DNA from: UBA7803 sp963822255
Lineage (GTDB): Bacteria; Pseudomonadota; Gammaproteobacteria; Pseudomonadales; Azotimanducaceae
Assembly (NCBI GenBank): GCA_963822255.1
Contig: CAWGGV010000009.1
Location: 682,001 to 746,000, forward strand
Direction of reading: 5' to 3'
Length of the DNA stretch: 64,000 nucleotides
Part shown: positions 15,882-23,964 of the stretch, one piece after another
Layout of the letters: every line of letters starts with the position of its first letter
Numbering within the stretch: the stretch's first letter is position 1
The notes under the pieces: model-generated
Seen by the model: the letters and a program-made list of their open reading frames with translations, nothing else
The model's database searches: none
Told to the model about the DNA's origin: nothing
Program-made: the position numbers and the translations under genes

Positions 15882-16789
15882 TCTTCCCCCAGCCCGCGCC
15901 CGGCGAGCGCCAGGAACACGTCTTCCAGGTTGGCGCCGCGCTCAGTGATCCGCACCCCTTCGAGAGACGGCAGCTTCGGGGCACGGCCGTTTCGGCCAGT
16001 CACCCGGAACAGCGCGCCGACTTCCCGGAACGGTTGACCGGCGGCCCTCAACAGCTCTCTGACCCGCTCCCGGGAAGCGCCGTCAGGCCGCACGTCCACC
16101 GCCGCGCTGCCGGCGTGCCGGGCCACCAGTTCCGGCGGCGTGCCCTCGTCCAGCACCCGTCCGGCGTAGAGGATGGCAAGGCGGTCGCAGAGCGTTTCCG
16201 CCTCGTCCATGTAGTGGGTGGACATGAGCAGGGTCACCCCCGACTGCTTCAGGACCGCCAGTTCTTCCCATACCCGCACCCGGCTTTCGGGGTCCAAACC
16301 GGTGGACGGTTCGTCGAGGATGATGACCCGCGGCCGTGTCACCAGCGCTCGGGCAATGGCCAGCCGCCGGCGCATGCCGCCCGACAGATCTTCGACCTCG
16401 TCGGCGGCGCGGCTCGCGAGGCCGAAGAAATCCAGCACCTCTCCCGCCCGGCGGCGGGCGTCGGGCCGTGACAGCCCCACCAGATAGCCGAACACCTCCA
16501 GGTTCTGGCGTACCGTGAGCTCCTCGTCGAGGCCGTCGCTCTGGGTCACCACACCGAGGCAGGCTCGTGCCTGGCGGGGATGCGCCCGAACGTCCAGCCC
16601 GGCCAGGTGCACCTCACCGGAAGTGATCGGCGAAAGCCCCGCCAGCATTCGCATGGTGGTGGTCTTACCTGCGCCGTTGGGTCCCAGCAGGCCGTAGGTT
16701 TCACCGGCGTCGACCGTGAACGACACGCCGTCCACGGCACGTACGTCGCCGAAGCACTTCACCAGGTTGTGCACCTCGATCTCGGCCAC
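15878..16789 (-). CDS. ABC transporter ATP-binding protein (NodI/DrrA-like)
   Basis: 303 residues. Walker A GPNGAGKTT, Q-loop VVTQSDGL, signature DLSGGMRRRLAIARAL, Walker B VIILDEPSTGLD and switch STHYMDEAE are all present. The sequence from QSDGLDEELTVRQNLEVFGYL is typical of the NodI branch that exports lipid-linked oligosaccharides, drugs or polyketides with a NodJ-type ABC-2 permease. Transcribed first, it overlaps the permease start by four bases. The C-terminal 90 residues (VRPDGASRERVRELL) are the usual accessory domain. Substrate unknown. Confidence 0.92.
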   Translation of the reverse strand: MAEIEVHNLVKCFGDVRAVDGVSFTVDAGETYGLLGPNGAGKTTTMRMLAGLSPITSGEVHLAGLDVRAHPRQARACLGVVTQSDGLDEELTVRQNLEVFGYLVGLSRPDARRRAGEVLDFFGLASRAADEVEDLSGGMRRRLAIARALVTRPRVIILDEPSTGLDPESRVRVWEELAVLKQSGVTLLMSTHYMDEAETLCDRLAILYAGRVLDEGTPPELVARHAGSAAVDVRPDGASRERVRELLRAAGQPFREVGALFRVTGRNGRAPKLPSLEGVRITERGANLEDVFLALAGRGLGEE

Positions 16790-16925
16790 CGGCCGCTCCC
16801 AGCCAAGGAAACTGCCCGCGACCGGATAGGGCGCGGGGCCGCGGTCATTCTACGTCACCCAGGCGCCCCGCGATTTCTCTCGGCAACCATGGTCGCGCTG
16901 GAGGCGCCACCACGGCGCCGCGGCT

Positions 16926-17288
16926 TCAGCTCCCGGCCTCCAGCTCCGACGGGTCGCGCATGGCGAGAAAACGCTCGCCGGTGAGCGGCTCGGGAACCGC
17001 CAGCACGTAGACGACCCGCTCGGCCACCGCCCCCTCCGCGTGCAGGGTGCGCGCGGGGACGATCACCTTGTCGCCCTGGCGTACGGGCAGCCGGTCACCC
17101 GACTCGGCGTCCAGAAAATCCGTGTCCCCCTCCAGCACGTAGGCATGAACGTCGTGGTCGTGCCAGTGCACGGGCAGCCCGGCGGATGGGCCCGAGACGA
17201 AGGTAGTGGGCCAGGTGCCCTGGATCTTGATGTCGTCGAGGACCTCGGCCATTGAGGAGAAGCGGCCCTGGTGGACTTCGATTCCCAT
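16926..17288 (-). CDS. Cupin-domain protein
   Basis: 120 residues forming a single cupin barrel. Metal-binding motif 1 is seen as PVHWHDHDVHAYVLEGD (three histidines and a glutamate), motif 2 as VPARTLHAEG. The ATG at 17288 begins MGIEVHQGRF. Small single-domain cupins of this kind bind a metal and act as isomerases, dioxygenases or sugar/ligand sensors. It is divergent from the LysR regulator gene with 101 bases between the starts, which makes it the probable target of that regulator. Confidence 0.8.
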   Translation of the reverse strand: MGIEVHQGRFSSMAEVLDDIKIQGTWPTTFVSGPSAGLPVHWHDHDVHAYVLEGDTDFLDAESGDRLPVRQGDKVIVPARTLHAEGAVAERVVYVLAVPEPLTGERFLAMRDPSELEAGS

Positions 17289-17340
17289 GATTCTCTCCCT
17301 CTGAATCCCGTGGCGCCTGAAACACTACCGCCCGTGACCG

Positions 17341-17356
17341 TTGCGATAAACGGCAA
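17341..17356. promoter_or_regulatory. Candidate LysR operator dyad
   Basis: Between the divergent cupin and lysR starts lies the dyad TTGC-N8-GCAA (TTGCGATAAACGGCAA), about 35 bases before the lysR start. LysR-type regulators normally bind imperfect dyads between themselves and the divergent target gene. The dyad is short and could be chance. Confidence 0.3.
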
Positions 17357-17389
17357 TTCGGGCAACATGCCCATGCAGGAGGCGCACGA

Positions 17390-18283
17390 ATGGATCTGGA
17401 AGCCGTCCGTACCTTCGTCGACGTCATGCGCGAGGGCAGCTTCACCGCCGTGGCCCGCGCCCGCGATCTGGACCCCTCTTCCGTGTCCCGGGCCATCGGC
17501 CGCCTCGAGGAGGAGCTGGGCTTCGCCCTGTTTCAGCGCTCCACCCGGCGGCTGACGCCCACCGAAGCGGGACGCGCGTACCACGGCAGGGTGCAGGCGC
17601 TGCTCGAAGGCTTCGACCGGGCCGGCGAGCAGGCTCTGGATCTGGTCAGCCAGCCGACCGGCACGCTGCGGGTGACCACCTGCACGTCCTTCGGCGAGCG
17701 TCTGCTGGTGCCGCTGCTGCCGGAGTTCCGGCGCCTGCACCCGGCGCTCACCCTGGATCTGATGCTCACCGACGAGCAGGTGGATCTCACCCGGGAGAAC
17801 GTCGACGTCGCCGTGCGCTTCGGCGAAGCACCGGACGCCGGGGGACGGGCGATTCGCCTGTTCAGCCGGCGCTTCCGGGTCTGCGCCAGCCCTGCCTGGC
17901 TGAAAGACCACCCGCACCCGCCGGCCCCCGACGACTTGGCGGACCACGACTGCCTGCTGTTCCCCCTGCCCGGCTACCGGTCGCGCTGGTGGTTCCGCCG
18001 CGGGCGCGACGCGCCGTTCCCAGTCCAGGTGGGCGGACATCTGATGGTGTCACACGGCGCCAGCATGACCCGCTGCGCGGTGCTCGGCCTGGGGCCGTCG
18101 CTCGTGCCTGACTGGCTGTGCCGTGACGAGCTGGCGGACGGGCGGCTGGTGGACCTGTTTCCCGACTACGAGTGCACGCCTACCGCATTCGACACCGCAG
18201 CCTGGCTCATTCACGGCAACTACGTGCCGCTGAAGCTCCGGGTGTTCGTGGATTTTCTGCGCACCCGCCTTGGCGCACCCTGA
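17390..18283 (+). CDS. LysR family transcriptional regulator
   Basis: 297 residues, standard LysR length. The ATG at 17390 follows AGGAGG with seven bases between. Residues 1-60 are the winged helix-turn-helix (SFTAVARARDLDPSSVSRAIGRLEEELG in outline: SFTAVARARDL, SVSRAIGRLEEELG, LFQRSTRRLTPTEAG). Residues 90-290 are the periplasmic-binding-protein-like effector domain, of the type found in the CrgA/DmlR-like subgroup (FGERLLVPLLPEF, FGEAPDAGGRAIRLF, WLIHGNYVPLKLRVFVDFL). Divergent from the cupin gene, probably regulating it. Effector unknown. Confidence 0.92.
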   Translation: MDLEAVRTFVDVMREGSFTAVARARDLDPSSVSRAIGRLEEELGFALFQRSTRRLTPTEAGRAYHGRVQALLEGFDRAGEQALDLVSQPTGTLRVTTCTSFGERLLVPLLPEFRRLHPALTLDLMLTDEQVDLTRENVDVAVRFGEAPDAGGRAIRLFSRRFRVCASPAWLKDHPHPPAPDDLADHDCLLFPLPGYRSRWWFRRGRDAPFPVQVGGHLMVSHGASMTRCAVLGLGPSLVPDWLCRDELADGRLVDLFPDYECTPTAFDTAAWLIHGNYVPLKLRVFVDFLRTRLGAP

Positions 18284-18297
18284 GCGGCGGAGCCCGG

Positions 18298-19065
18298 CTA
18301 CTCGAGCAGCCGGGTGCGCAACGTCGCCCGGGCGGCCGCGTCGAGACCCACCGCGCGCTCGATGTAGCGCTCCACGTTCTCGAACTCGGCCTCGATGACC
18401 TCATAGGCGGCTCGGAGGTATTCGGTTCGGACCCCGGCCAGGGCCATCAGCGACTCCGGGTCCGGCCGCCGGTGAGGCTCCAGATCCGCCGCCACTCGGG
18501 CCAGATACGTGTCCACGTCCACGTGGGCGTTGGTCAGCAGATAGTCTTCCAGCACCGTCTGCTCGGGCACCCCCAGGGCATGCAGGATCAGCGCGCAGGC
18601 GAAGCCGGTGCGATCCTTGCCCGCCGCGCAGTGAACCAGGAACGCACCCTCCTCCATGTCCAGCAGGCCGGCGAACATGCGGGCGTAGTCGTCGGCGTGG
18701 TCGCGCGCCAGCTCGCGATTGATGGCAATCATGAAGTCGATGCGTTCCTCGAGGTCGAGGACGCCGTCGGCGAGACGTTGCCGCAAGGTCGGAGCGCTGC
18801 CCGGATCGATGGCGATCTCGAGCCTCGGCACCACCTCGACCGGGAACGGCGTCGGTTCCCCTGCCCGTTCGTCCGGCCGGCGCAGATCGCAGATCAGCCG
18901 CACGGCGAGCGCCTCGAAGCCGCGCTGCCCCTCCGCCGTCAGGCGAGCGAGACTTCCGGAGCGGAACAGGCGTCCACGCCTGACCCTGCGGCCGTCCGCG
19001 GTGGTGTAGCCGCCGAAATCGCGCAGGTTCACTGCGCCGTCCAGGGCGATCGTGCGCCACTCCAT
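18298..19065 (-). CDS. Protein tyrosine/serine phosphatase (Y_phosphatase3 family)
   Basis: 255 residues from the ATG at 19065. The N-terminus NLRDFGGYTTADGRRVRRGRLFRSGSL is the family hallmark (in parts NLRDFGGY and RGRLFRSGSL). The active-site loop HCAAGKDRTG gives catalytic Cys146 and Arg152 of the CX5R motif, with an aspartate-containing segment upstream. Relatives dephosphorylate phosphotyrosine or phosphoinositides; in bacteria some are secreted, but no signal peptide is seen here. Convergent with lysR (14 bases apart) and divergent from the Mla operon. Confidence 0.88.
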   Translation of the reverse strand: MEWRTIALDGAVNLRDFGGYTTADGRRVRRGRLFRSGSLARLTAEGQRGFEALAVRLICDLRRPDERAGEPTPFPVEVVPRLEIAIDPGSAPTLRQRLADGVLDLEERIDFMIAINRELARDHADDYARMFAGLLDMEEGAFLVHCAAGKDRTGFACALILHALGVPEQTVLEDYLLTNAHVDVDTYLARVAADLEPHRRPDPESLMALAGVRTEYLRAAYEVIEAEFENVERYIERAVGLDAAARATLRTRLLE

Positions 19066-19207
19066 GTTCCGCCTGCGGGTTGTCGCCGAAGCCAGCGAGA
19101 CTACCACAGGCCACCCCGGGCTCGAGCATCGGCGTCACCCTGCAGCGGCGGGCGAGGCCATGGGCCGGAGCTTCCAGGGCGGCACGAAAGTTGCGCAGCA
19201 GTCGTTC

Positions 19208-20341
19208 ATGAACGACGTCAACGGTTCCGCAAACTCCGCCCCGGTGCTGCGGGTCCGGCAGCAGCGCGGCGAGACGGTGGTCGAGCTGTCCGGCTGCTGG
19301 CGGCTGCTGGTGGATGCCGCCGGGCGGCGGCGGGTCGAGGCGGAGCTCCGCAAGCTGTCCGCCACCGACGCCACGCGCTGGGATCTCGGCAAGGTGGAAG
19401 GCCTGGACAGCGCGGGCGCCGCCGTGCTGTGGCGCAGCTGGGGGCAGCGCCTGCCCGCGGCTCTGGAGTGCAGCAGCAATTACCGTGAGCAACTCGGCCG
19501 CTTCCAGGCCATCGAGCGCACGCCGCGGCCGCGCGCGCGCGGCTTCATCCCGGTCCTCGCGCTCGGCGGCCGCGCCATGGAGGCGCGGCTGCGCACCGTC
19601 GGCGACGTGGCCGTGCTGGTGGGACAGGTGCTCATGTCGGTGCTGTACGCGCTGCGCTTCCCGCGCTTCGCGCCGGTGAAGGAGATCTCCGCCACCGTCT
19701 ACAAGGCGGGCTGCAGCTCGGTGCCGCTCATCGGCATCCTCGGCCTCCTGCTCGGCGCGGTCACCACCTACCAGATCGGCGACCAGCTCGCGGACTTCAG
19801 CGCCAGCACGAGCATCGCCGGCATCATGGGCACCGGCATGATGCGCGAACTGGGAGCCGTCGTCACGTCCCTGATTCTGGCCGGCCGCACCGGCTCCGCG
19901 CTGACCGCCGAAATCGGCGCCATGCACCTGAGCGGAGAGCTCGAGGCGCTGCGGACGTTCGGCGTTTCGCCCGTGCTCAGACTCGCCGTGCCGAGGACCG
20001 TCGGGCTCGCCCTGTCCCTGCCGCTGCTGGTGGTGTGGGCGGAGTTCACGGGACTGCTCGGCGCCATGATCATTGCCGACACGACCCTCGGCATCACCCC
20101 GCAGTATTTCCTGAGCCGCCTGCCACGGGACGTCCAGCTGGTGAATTTCTGGATCGGCCTCGTCAAAGCGGCCGTGTTCGGCATCACCATCGGCGTCGTG
20201 GCCAGCTACTACGGGCTGAAGGCGGAGCCGAGCACCGAAGGCGTGTCCCGCAGCACCACCAACTCGGTGGTGGTGAGCCTGTCGCTGGTGCTGCTGCTGG
20301 ACGCCGCCTCGGGCGTGCTGCTGAGCGACGTGGGTATCTGA
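19208..20341 (+). CDS. MlaE-family ABC permease with N-terminal STAS domain
   Basis: 377 residues from the ATG at 19208; an ATG at 19160 with a better GCGAGG site would add 16 residues, and the choice is open. Residues 10-105 are a STAS domain (VVELSGCW, WDLGKVEGLDSAGAAVLW), the MlaB function fused to the permease. The rest is the MlaE fold with about five helices and family marks ATVYKAGCSSVPLIG, GTGMMRELGAVVTSLILAGRTGSALTAEIG (in parts MMRELGAVVTSLI, AGRTGSALTAEIG). It is the membrane part of a phospholipid-type MCE transporter, translationally linked to the MlaF-like gene. Confidence 0.9.
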   Translation: MNDVNGSANSAPVLRVRQQRGETVVELSGCWRLLVDAAGRRRVEAELRKLSATDATRWDLGKVEGLDSAGAAVLWRSWGQRLPAALECSSNYREQLGRFQAIERTPRPRARGFIPVLALGGRAMEARLRTVGDVAVLVGQVLMSVLYALRFPRFAPVKEISATVYKAGCSSVPLIGILGLLLGAVTTYQIGDQLADFSASTSIAGIMGTGMMRELGAVVTSLILAGRTGSALTAEIGAMHLSGELEALRTFGVSPVLRLAVPRTVGLALSLPLLVVWAEFTGLLGAMIIADTTLGITPQYFLSRLPRDVQLVNFWIGLVKAAVFGITIGVVASYYGLKAEPSTEGVSRSTTNSVVVSLSLVLLLDAASGVLLSDVGI

Positions 20342-21147
20342 TGGCCACGGAGGACGTGCATGAGGCGGTGGTCCGGGTGGAGGGATTGTCCACCCGGATC
20401 GGCGACCGCTGGGTGCACCGGGACCTGAACCTGACGGCCCGACCGGGCGAGATTCTGGCGGTAGTGGGATCCTCCGGCAGCGGCAAGTCTTTGCTCCTGC
20501 AGCAGATCACCGGCCTGTTGACCCCAACCGAAGGCCGGGTGGAAGTGCTCGGCGTGGACGTCCATCGGGCGGACGAGGAGGTGCTGCGCCGGCTTCGGCT
20601 GCGCTGGGGCATCCTGTTTCAGCGCGATGCTCTGTTCAGCGCCTTCACGGTGTTCGACAACGTCGCCTTCCCGCTCCGTGAGCTGAACCGCTATGGCCAT
20701 CACCTGGACCAGACCCTGATCGCCGACCTGGTGTGGAGCAGGCTGGCAATGGTGGGGCTGGACCCGGAGGACGCCTGGAAGATGCCGGCGGAGCTCTCTG
20801 GCGGGATGGCGAAACGTGCCGCCCTGGCGCGGGCCCTGGTGCTCGAAGCCGAGGTGCTGATGCTGGACGAGCCCACCGCCGGGCTGGACCCGATGCTGGC
20901 GCGGGATCTCACCGACCTGATCCGCAACATTCATCGGGAGCACCGCTTCTCGGCCCTGGTGATCAGCCACGAGCTGGACACCATCATCGCCCTGGCCGAC
21001 CGCCTGGCGCTGCTCGACAGCGGACGCATCGTCGCCATCGGCACGCCGGAGCAGGTGGCCGCCCTGGATCATCCCTTCGTCGCCCGGCTGTTCGCCCTCT
21101 CCGAGGCGAGGGAACGGCTGGCGCGGCTTGCAGCAACGGAGCCCTGA
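20341..21147 (+). CDS. MlaF-like ABC ATPase of MCE lipid transporter
   Basis: 268 residues. The ATG overlaps the permease stop by one base. Walker A VGSSGSGKSLLL, Q-loop LFQRDALFSAFTVFDNVAFPLRE (in parts ILFQRDALF, VFDNVAFPLRE), signature ELSGGMAKRAALARAL, Walker B VLMLDEPTAGLDP and H-loop ISHELDT are intact. The LFQxxALFxxxTVxxN segment is typical of MlaF/Mkl. It powers lipid movement between inner and outer membranes together with the STAS-MlaE permease and the MCE protein that follows. Confidence 0.92.
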   Translation: MATEDVHEAVVRVEGLSTRIGDRWVHRDLNLTARPGEILAVVGSSGSGKSLLLQQITGLLTPTEGRVEVLGVDVHRADEEVLRRLRLRWGILFQRDALFSAFTVFDNVAFPLRELNRYGHHLDQTLIADLVWSRLAMVGLDPEDAWKMPAELSGGMAKRAALARALVLEAEVLMLDEPTAGLDPMLARDLTDLIRNIHREHRFSALVISHELDTIIALADRLALLDSGRIVAIGTPEQVAALDHPFVARLFALSEARERLARLAATEP

Positions 21148-21151
21148 CGGC

Positions 21152-22072
21152 ATGGAGAATCGCGCCTACGCGGCGGTCGCGGCCGCGTTCCTGATCATAT
21201 TCACGGCCGGGTCGGCCTATCTGTTCTACTGGCTGCAGTCCGGCGAGCCCGGCGCGTTGCCGTTCCGACTGGTGTCCACCCACGAAGTGAACGGTCTGCA
21301 GGCGGAGGCCGACGTCACCTACATGGGCCTGATCGTCGGCCATGTGAGCCGAGTCCGCCTGGACCCGGACAATCCGGACCGCGTGCTGGTGGACATCCGC
21401 GTCCGCCGCGGCGTGCCGGTGGTGCGGTCCATGCATGCGGAGCTGGAGACGCGCGGCGTGACCGGCGTTGCCCACGTCAAGCTGGTGAAGCCGGCCGGCC
21501 GCGGCCCCGGGTCGCCGCTCGAGACGAGCGCCCGCTCACCGGCTGTTCTGCGGCTCGAGCCTGGCGGTCTCGCGACTCTGATGAGCGATGCCGGGAGCAT
21601 CGCCGACCGACTGAAACGTCTCAGCCAGCAGCTCACCGCCCTGACCTCGGAGGACAACCGCCGGACGCTCATGGACACAGTTGCCGCCATCCAGAACGCC
21701 GCCACCCGGGTCCAGCACCTGGAAGCGCGCCTGGAGCCCACCCTGGAGACGCTTCCGGCCGTGGCAGAGGACGCCCGGGCCGCCCTCCAGCAGAGCCAGG
21801 CGCTGCTGGCGCGCGCCGACGATGCCGCCGGTGCGGTCGATCAGGCCGGCCAGGCGGGGGCACGGCTGGCGCAGTCGGCGCGGCGCGACACCCTGCCGCA
21901 GATCAACAGCACGCTCGACCGTCTGCAGGCGACGGCGCGGCAGCTCCAGCAGCTCGCCGAGCGTCTCGAGCGTCAGCCCCAGAGCGTGCTGCTCGGCTCT
22001 CAGCCCTCACCGCCGGGTCCCGGCGAACCCGGGTTCGAGCCGCCCGAGTCGGGCAGCGGAGACGAGCCATGA
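21152..22072 (+). CDS. MlaD-like MCE-domain substrate-binding protein
   Basis: 306 residues from the ATG at 21152. One N-terminal membrane anchor (AAVAAAFLIIFTAGSAYLFYWL region) precedes a single MCE domain with VNGLQAEADVTYMGLIVGHVSRVRL, in parts VNGLQAEADVTYMG and VGHVSRVRLDP. Residues 150-290 are a long helical, coiled-coil region (AARVQHLEARLEPTLETL-like) ending in a Pro/Gly-rich tail. The long helical extension suggests a needle- or tube-forming MCE protein rather than the short MlaD ring. It spans from the inner membrane towards the auxiliary lipoprotein encoded next. Confidence 0.88.
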   Translation: MENRAYAAVAAAFLIIFTAGSAYLFYWLQSGEPGALPFRLVSTHEVNGLQAEADVTYMGLIVGHVSRVRLDPDNPDRVLVDIRVRRGVPVVRSMHAELETRGVTGVAHVKLVKPAGRGPGSPLETSARSPAVLRLEPGGLATLMSDAGSIADRLKRLSQQLTALTSEDNRRTLMDTVAAIQNAATRVQHLEARLEPTLETLPAVAEDARAALQQSQALLARADDAAGAVDQAGQAGARLAQSARRDTLPQINSTLDRLQATARQLQQLAERLERQPQSVLLGSQPSPPGPGEPGFEPPESGSGDEP

Positions 22073-22773
22073 TCGTTCAGCGGGCCCTCCGCCTCGCCGC
22101 GCTCGCCTGCCTGTGCGCGGTAACCGCCGGCTGTCTGACGCCCAGCAAGCCGCCGCCGCAGCGGGTGTTCCGGCTCGACGGCTGCCACGCCGCCAACCCG
22201 GGCGCGGCTGCACAAGGGGCTGAAACGGCGAGGGGCACCGACGGCGCCGGCCGTCAGGGGCTGGTGATCCGGGTGGAACCGGTGCGCGCGCCGGGCTGGC
22301 TTCACGACACCGGAATCGTCTACCGTCTCGACTACACCGCCGGCCACCGCCGCGCCAGCTATGCCCAGGCCCGCTGGGCGGAGCCGCCGACCGAGATGCT
22401 GACTGCGGATCTGCGGTCGAACCTCGCGGAAACGGGTCCCTGGAGCGCCGTGGTGGGTCCGGACGTCAACGCCCGCGCCGACTGGACCTTGACGGCCCGC
22501 ATCGACGAGCTGGTGCACGCGTTCACCTCTCCGGATCGAAGCTACGCGTCGCTGCAGGGAAGCCTGCTGCTGGTGGACGGGGAAGGGCACATACTCGCAC
22601 AGCGAGAGGTTCAACATCGCGTCCAGGCGAAGGGCGCGGACGCGGTCGCAGGAGTGGCCGCCATGAGCGAGGCCGAGAGCGCGATGTGCACGGACGCGCG
22701 AACGCTGCTCGAGCAAGCGTACCATAACCGGCGGTCCAACGACCCTTCACAGGGTATTGAGAATCGTCAATGA
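22069..22773 (+). CDS. ABC-type transport auxiliary lipoprotein
   Basis: 234 residues. ATG overlaps the MCE gene stop by four bases. Signal peptide ends in the lipobox VTAGC (cysteine at residue 22). The mature part has the pattern of ABC transport auxiliary component proteins (PF03886-like): VFRLDG, VRAPGWLHDTGIVYRLDY, AQARWAEPPTEMLTADLR, DWTLTARIDELVHAF. Such lipoproteins (as PqiC) receive lipid at the outer membrane in MCE systems. It ends a four-gene operon. No MlaC-type periplasmic shuttle is encoded, which suits a bridge-like design. Confidence 0.85.
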   Translation: MIVQRALRLAALACLCAVTAGCLTPSKPPPQRVFRLDGCHAANPGAAAQGAETARGTDGAGRQGLVIRVEPVRAPGWLHDTGIVYRLDYTAGHRRASYAQARWAEPPTEMLTADLRSNLAETGPWSAVVGPDVNARADWTLTARIDELVHAFTSPDRSYASLQGSLLLVDGEGHILAQREVQHRVQAKGADAVAGVAAMSEAESAMCTDARTLLEQAYHNRRSNDPSQGIENRQ

Positions 22774-22904
22774 AGTGGCGACTATGCACACCTAACATCC
22801 TTCGCGACACTGCCCGGGCCGTCGGGCGGCAAAGCGAAAGGCAGTGCTCGTGGGCCGACTCGTCATCGCTGACGGGCTGGTGAACAGAAAATCCGGAGGA
22901 ACGG

Positions 22905-23960
22905 GTGCTTGACGACTTGACCTATCAACGACGAATGCTCCCGCGGGTCAGCCGAACCTTCGCCCTTACTGTGCCTCAGCTCCCGGAACCTCTGGACCAC
23001 CTCGTCGCCAACGCTTACCTGCTGTGCAGGATCGCCGACTCGGTGGAGGACGATCCGCACCTCGAGCCCACCACCCGCAGCGCCCTTCATGGCCTGCTGC
23101 CGGACGTCATCGAGAGCCCCTCCGCGGCCGACGAGTTCGCGGCGCGGGCGGCAGCGGCCCTGTCGGCCGGAACGCCGCCCGAGGAGCGCGACCTGGTCGC
23201 CAACACCGCCCGGGTGGCTCGAACCACCCGCGCTATCGCCGAGCCAGACCGCCGCGCCATCGTTCGCTGCCTGCGCGAGATGTGCTTCGGCATGGATCAC
23301 TACCGGCAGCGCGAGCGGCGCGGTCTCGACGATCTCGCCGACATGGCGCAGTACTGCCACTACGTGGCCGGCGTGGTGGGCGAGATGCTCACGGAGCTGT
23401 TCTGCAACCATCGCAACGGCATGGCGCCGCTCCGGTCGCAGATGCACCAGTACGCCGATTCCTTCGGTCTCGGCCTGCAGATGACCAACATCCTGAAGGA
23501 CATCTGGGACGACCTCGGCGAGCAGCGCTGCTGGCTGCCGCGCGCGGAGTTCGAGAAGGCCGGCTACGACCTCGACCGCATGGCGCCGGATCACGATCGG
23601 GAAACCTTCAATCAGGTGATCGACGGTCTGGTCGCCGTCGCTCACGGTCACCTGCGCAACGCGCTCGCCTACACCCTGTGCATTCCACATCGCGAGATGG
23701 GCATCCGCCGTTTCTGTCTGTGGTCCATCGGCCTCGCGCTGCTGACCCTGAAACGCATCCACGCCACCCGAACCTACGACAGCGGCGCCGCGGTGAAGGT
23801 GTCCCGCGCTGCCGTCAGCTCGGTGATGGCCACCACGCAAGTGGCCGGGCGCGTGAATCAGGGGGCCAGACTTCTGTTCGAGCTGTGGTCGCGTGGGCTG
23901 CCGCTGCGTCCGGTCAACCCGCTAGGCGGCGCTTCGTCACTGTCCCTCAGGCACGGTTGA
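22905..23960 (+). CDS. Squalene synthase (farnesyl-diphosphate farnesyltransferase, SQS type)
   Basis: 351 residues from a GTG at 22905 with GGAGGA five bases upstream. Joins two farnesyl diphosphates and reduces the product to squalene. The two aspartate-rich motifs are DSVEDD (45-50) and DIWDD (199-203); YCHYVAGVVGEMLTELF is the diagnostic SQS segment, and the C-terminal flap with YTLCIPHREMGIRRFCLWSI matches the one-enzyme, eukaryotic-like SQS found in some bacteria such as Methylococcus rather than HpnC/HpnD, which need HpnE. It heads the hopanoid cluster, four bases before the cyclase gene, supplying its substrate. Confidence 0.9.
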   Translation: MLDDLTYQRRMLPRVSRTFALTVPQLPEPLDHLVANAYLLCRIADSVEDDPHLEPTTRSALHGLLPDVIESPSAADEFAARAAAALSAGTPPEERDLVANTARVARTTRAIAEPDRRAIVRCLREMCFGMDHYRQRERRGLDDLADMAQYCHYVAGVVGEMLTELFCNHRNGMAPLRSQMHQYADSFGLGLQMTNILKDIWDDLGEQRCWLPRAEFEKAGYDLDRMAPDHDRETFNQVIDGLVAVAHGHLRNALAYTLCIPHREMGIRRFCLWSIGLALLTLKRIHATRTYDSGAAVKVSRAAVSSVMATTQVAGRVNQGARLLFELWSRGLPLRPVNPLGGASSLSLRHG

Positions 23961-23964
23961 GCCC

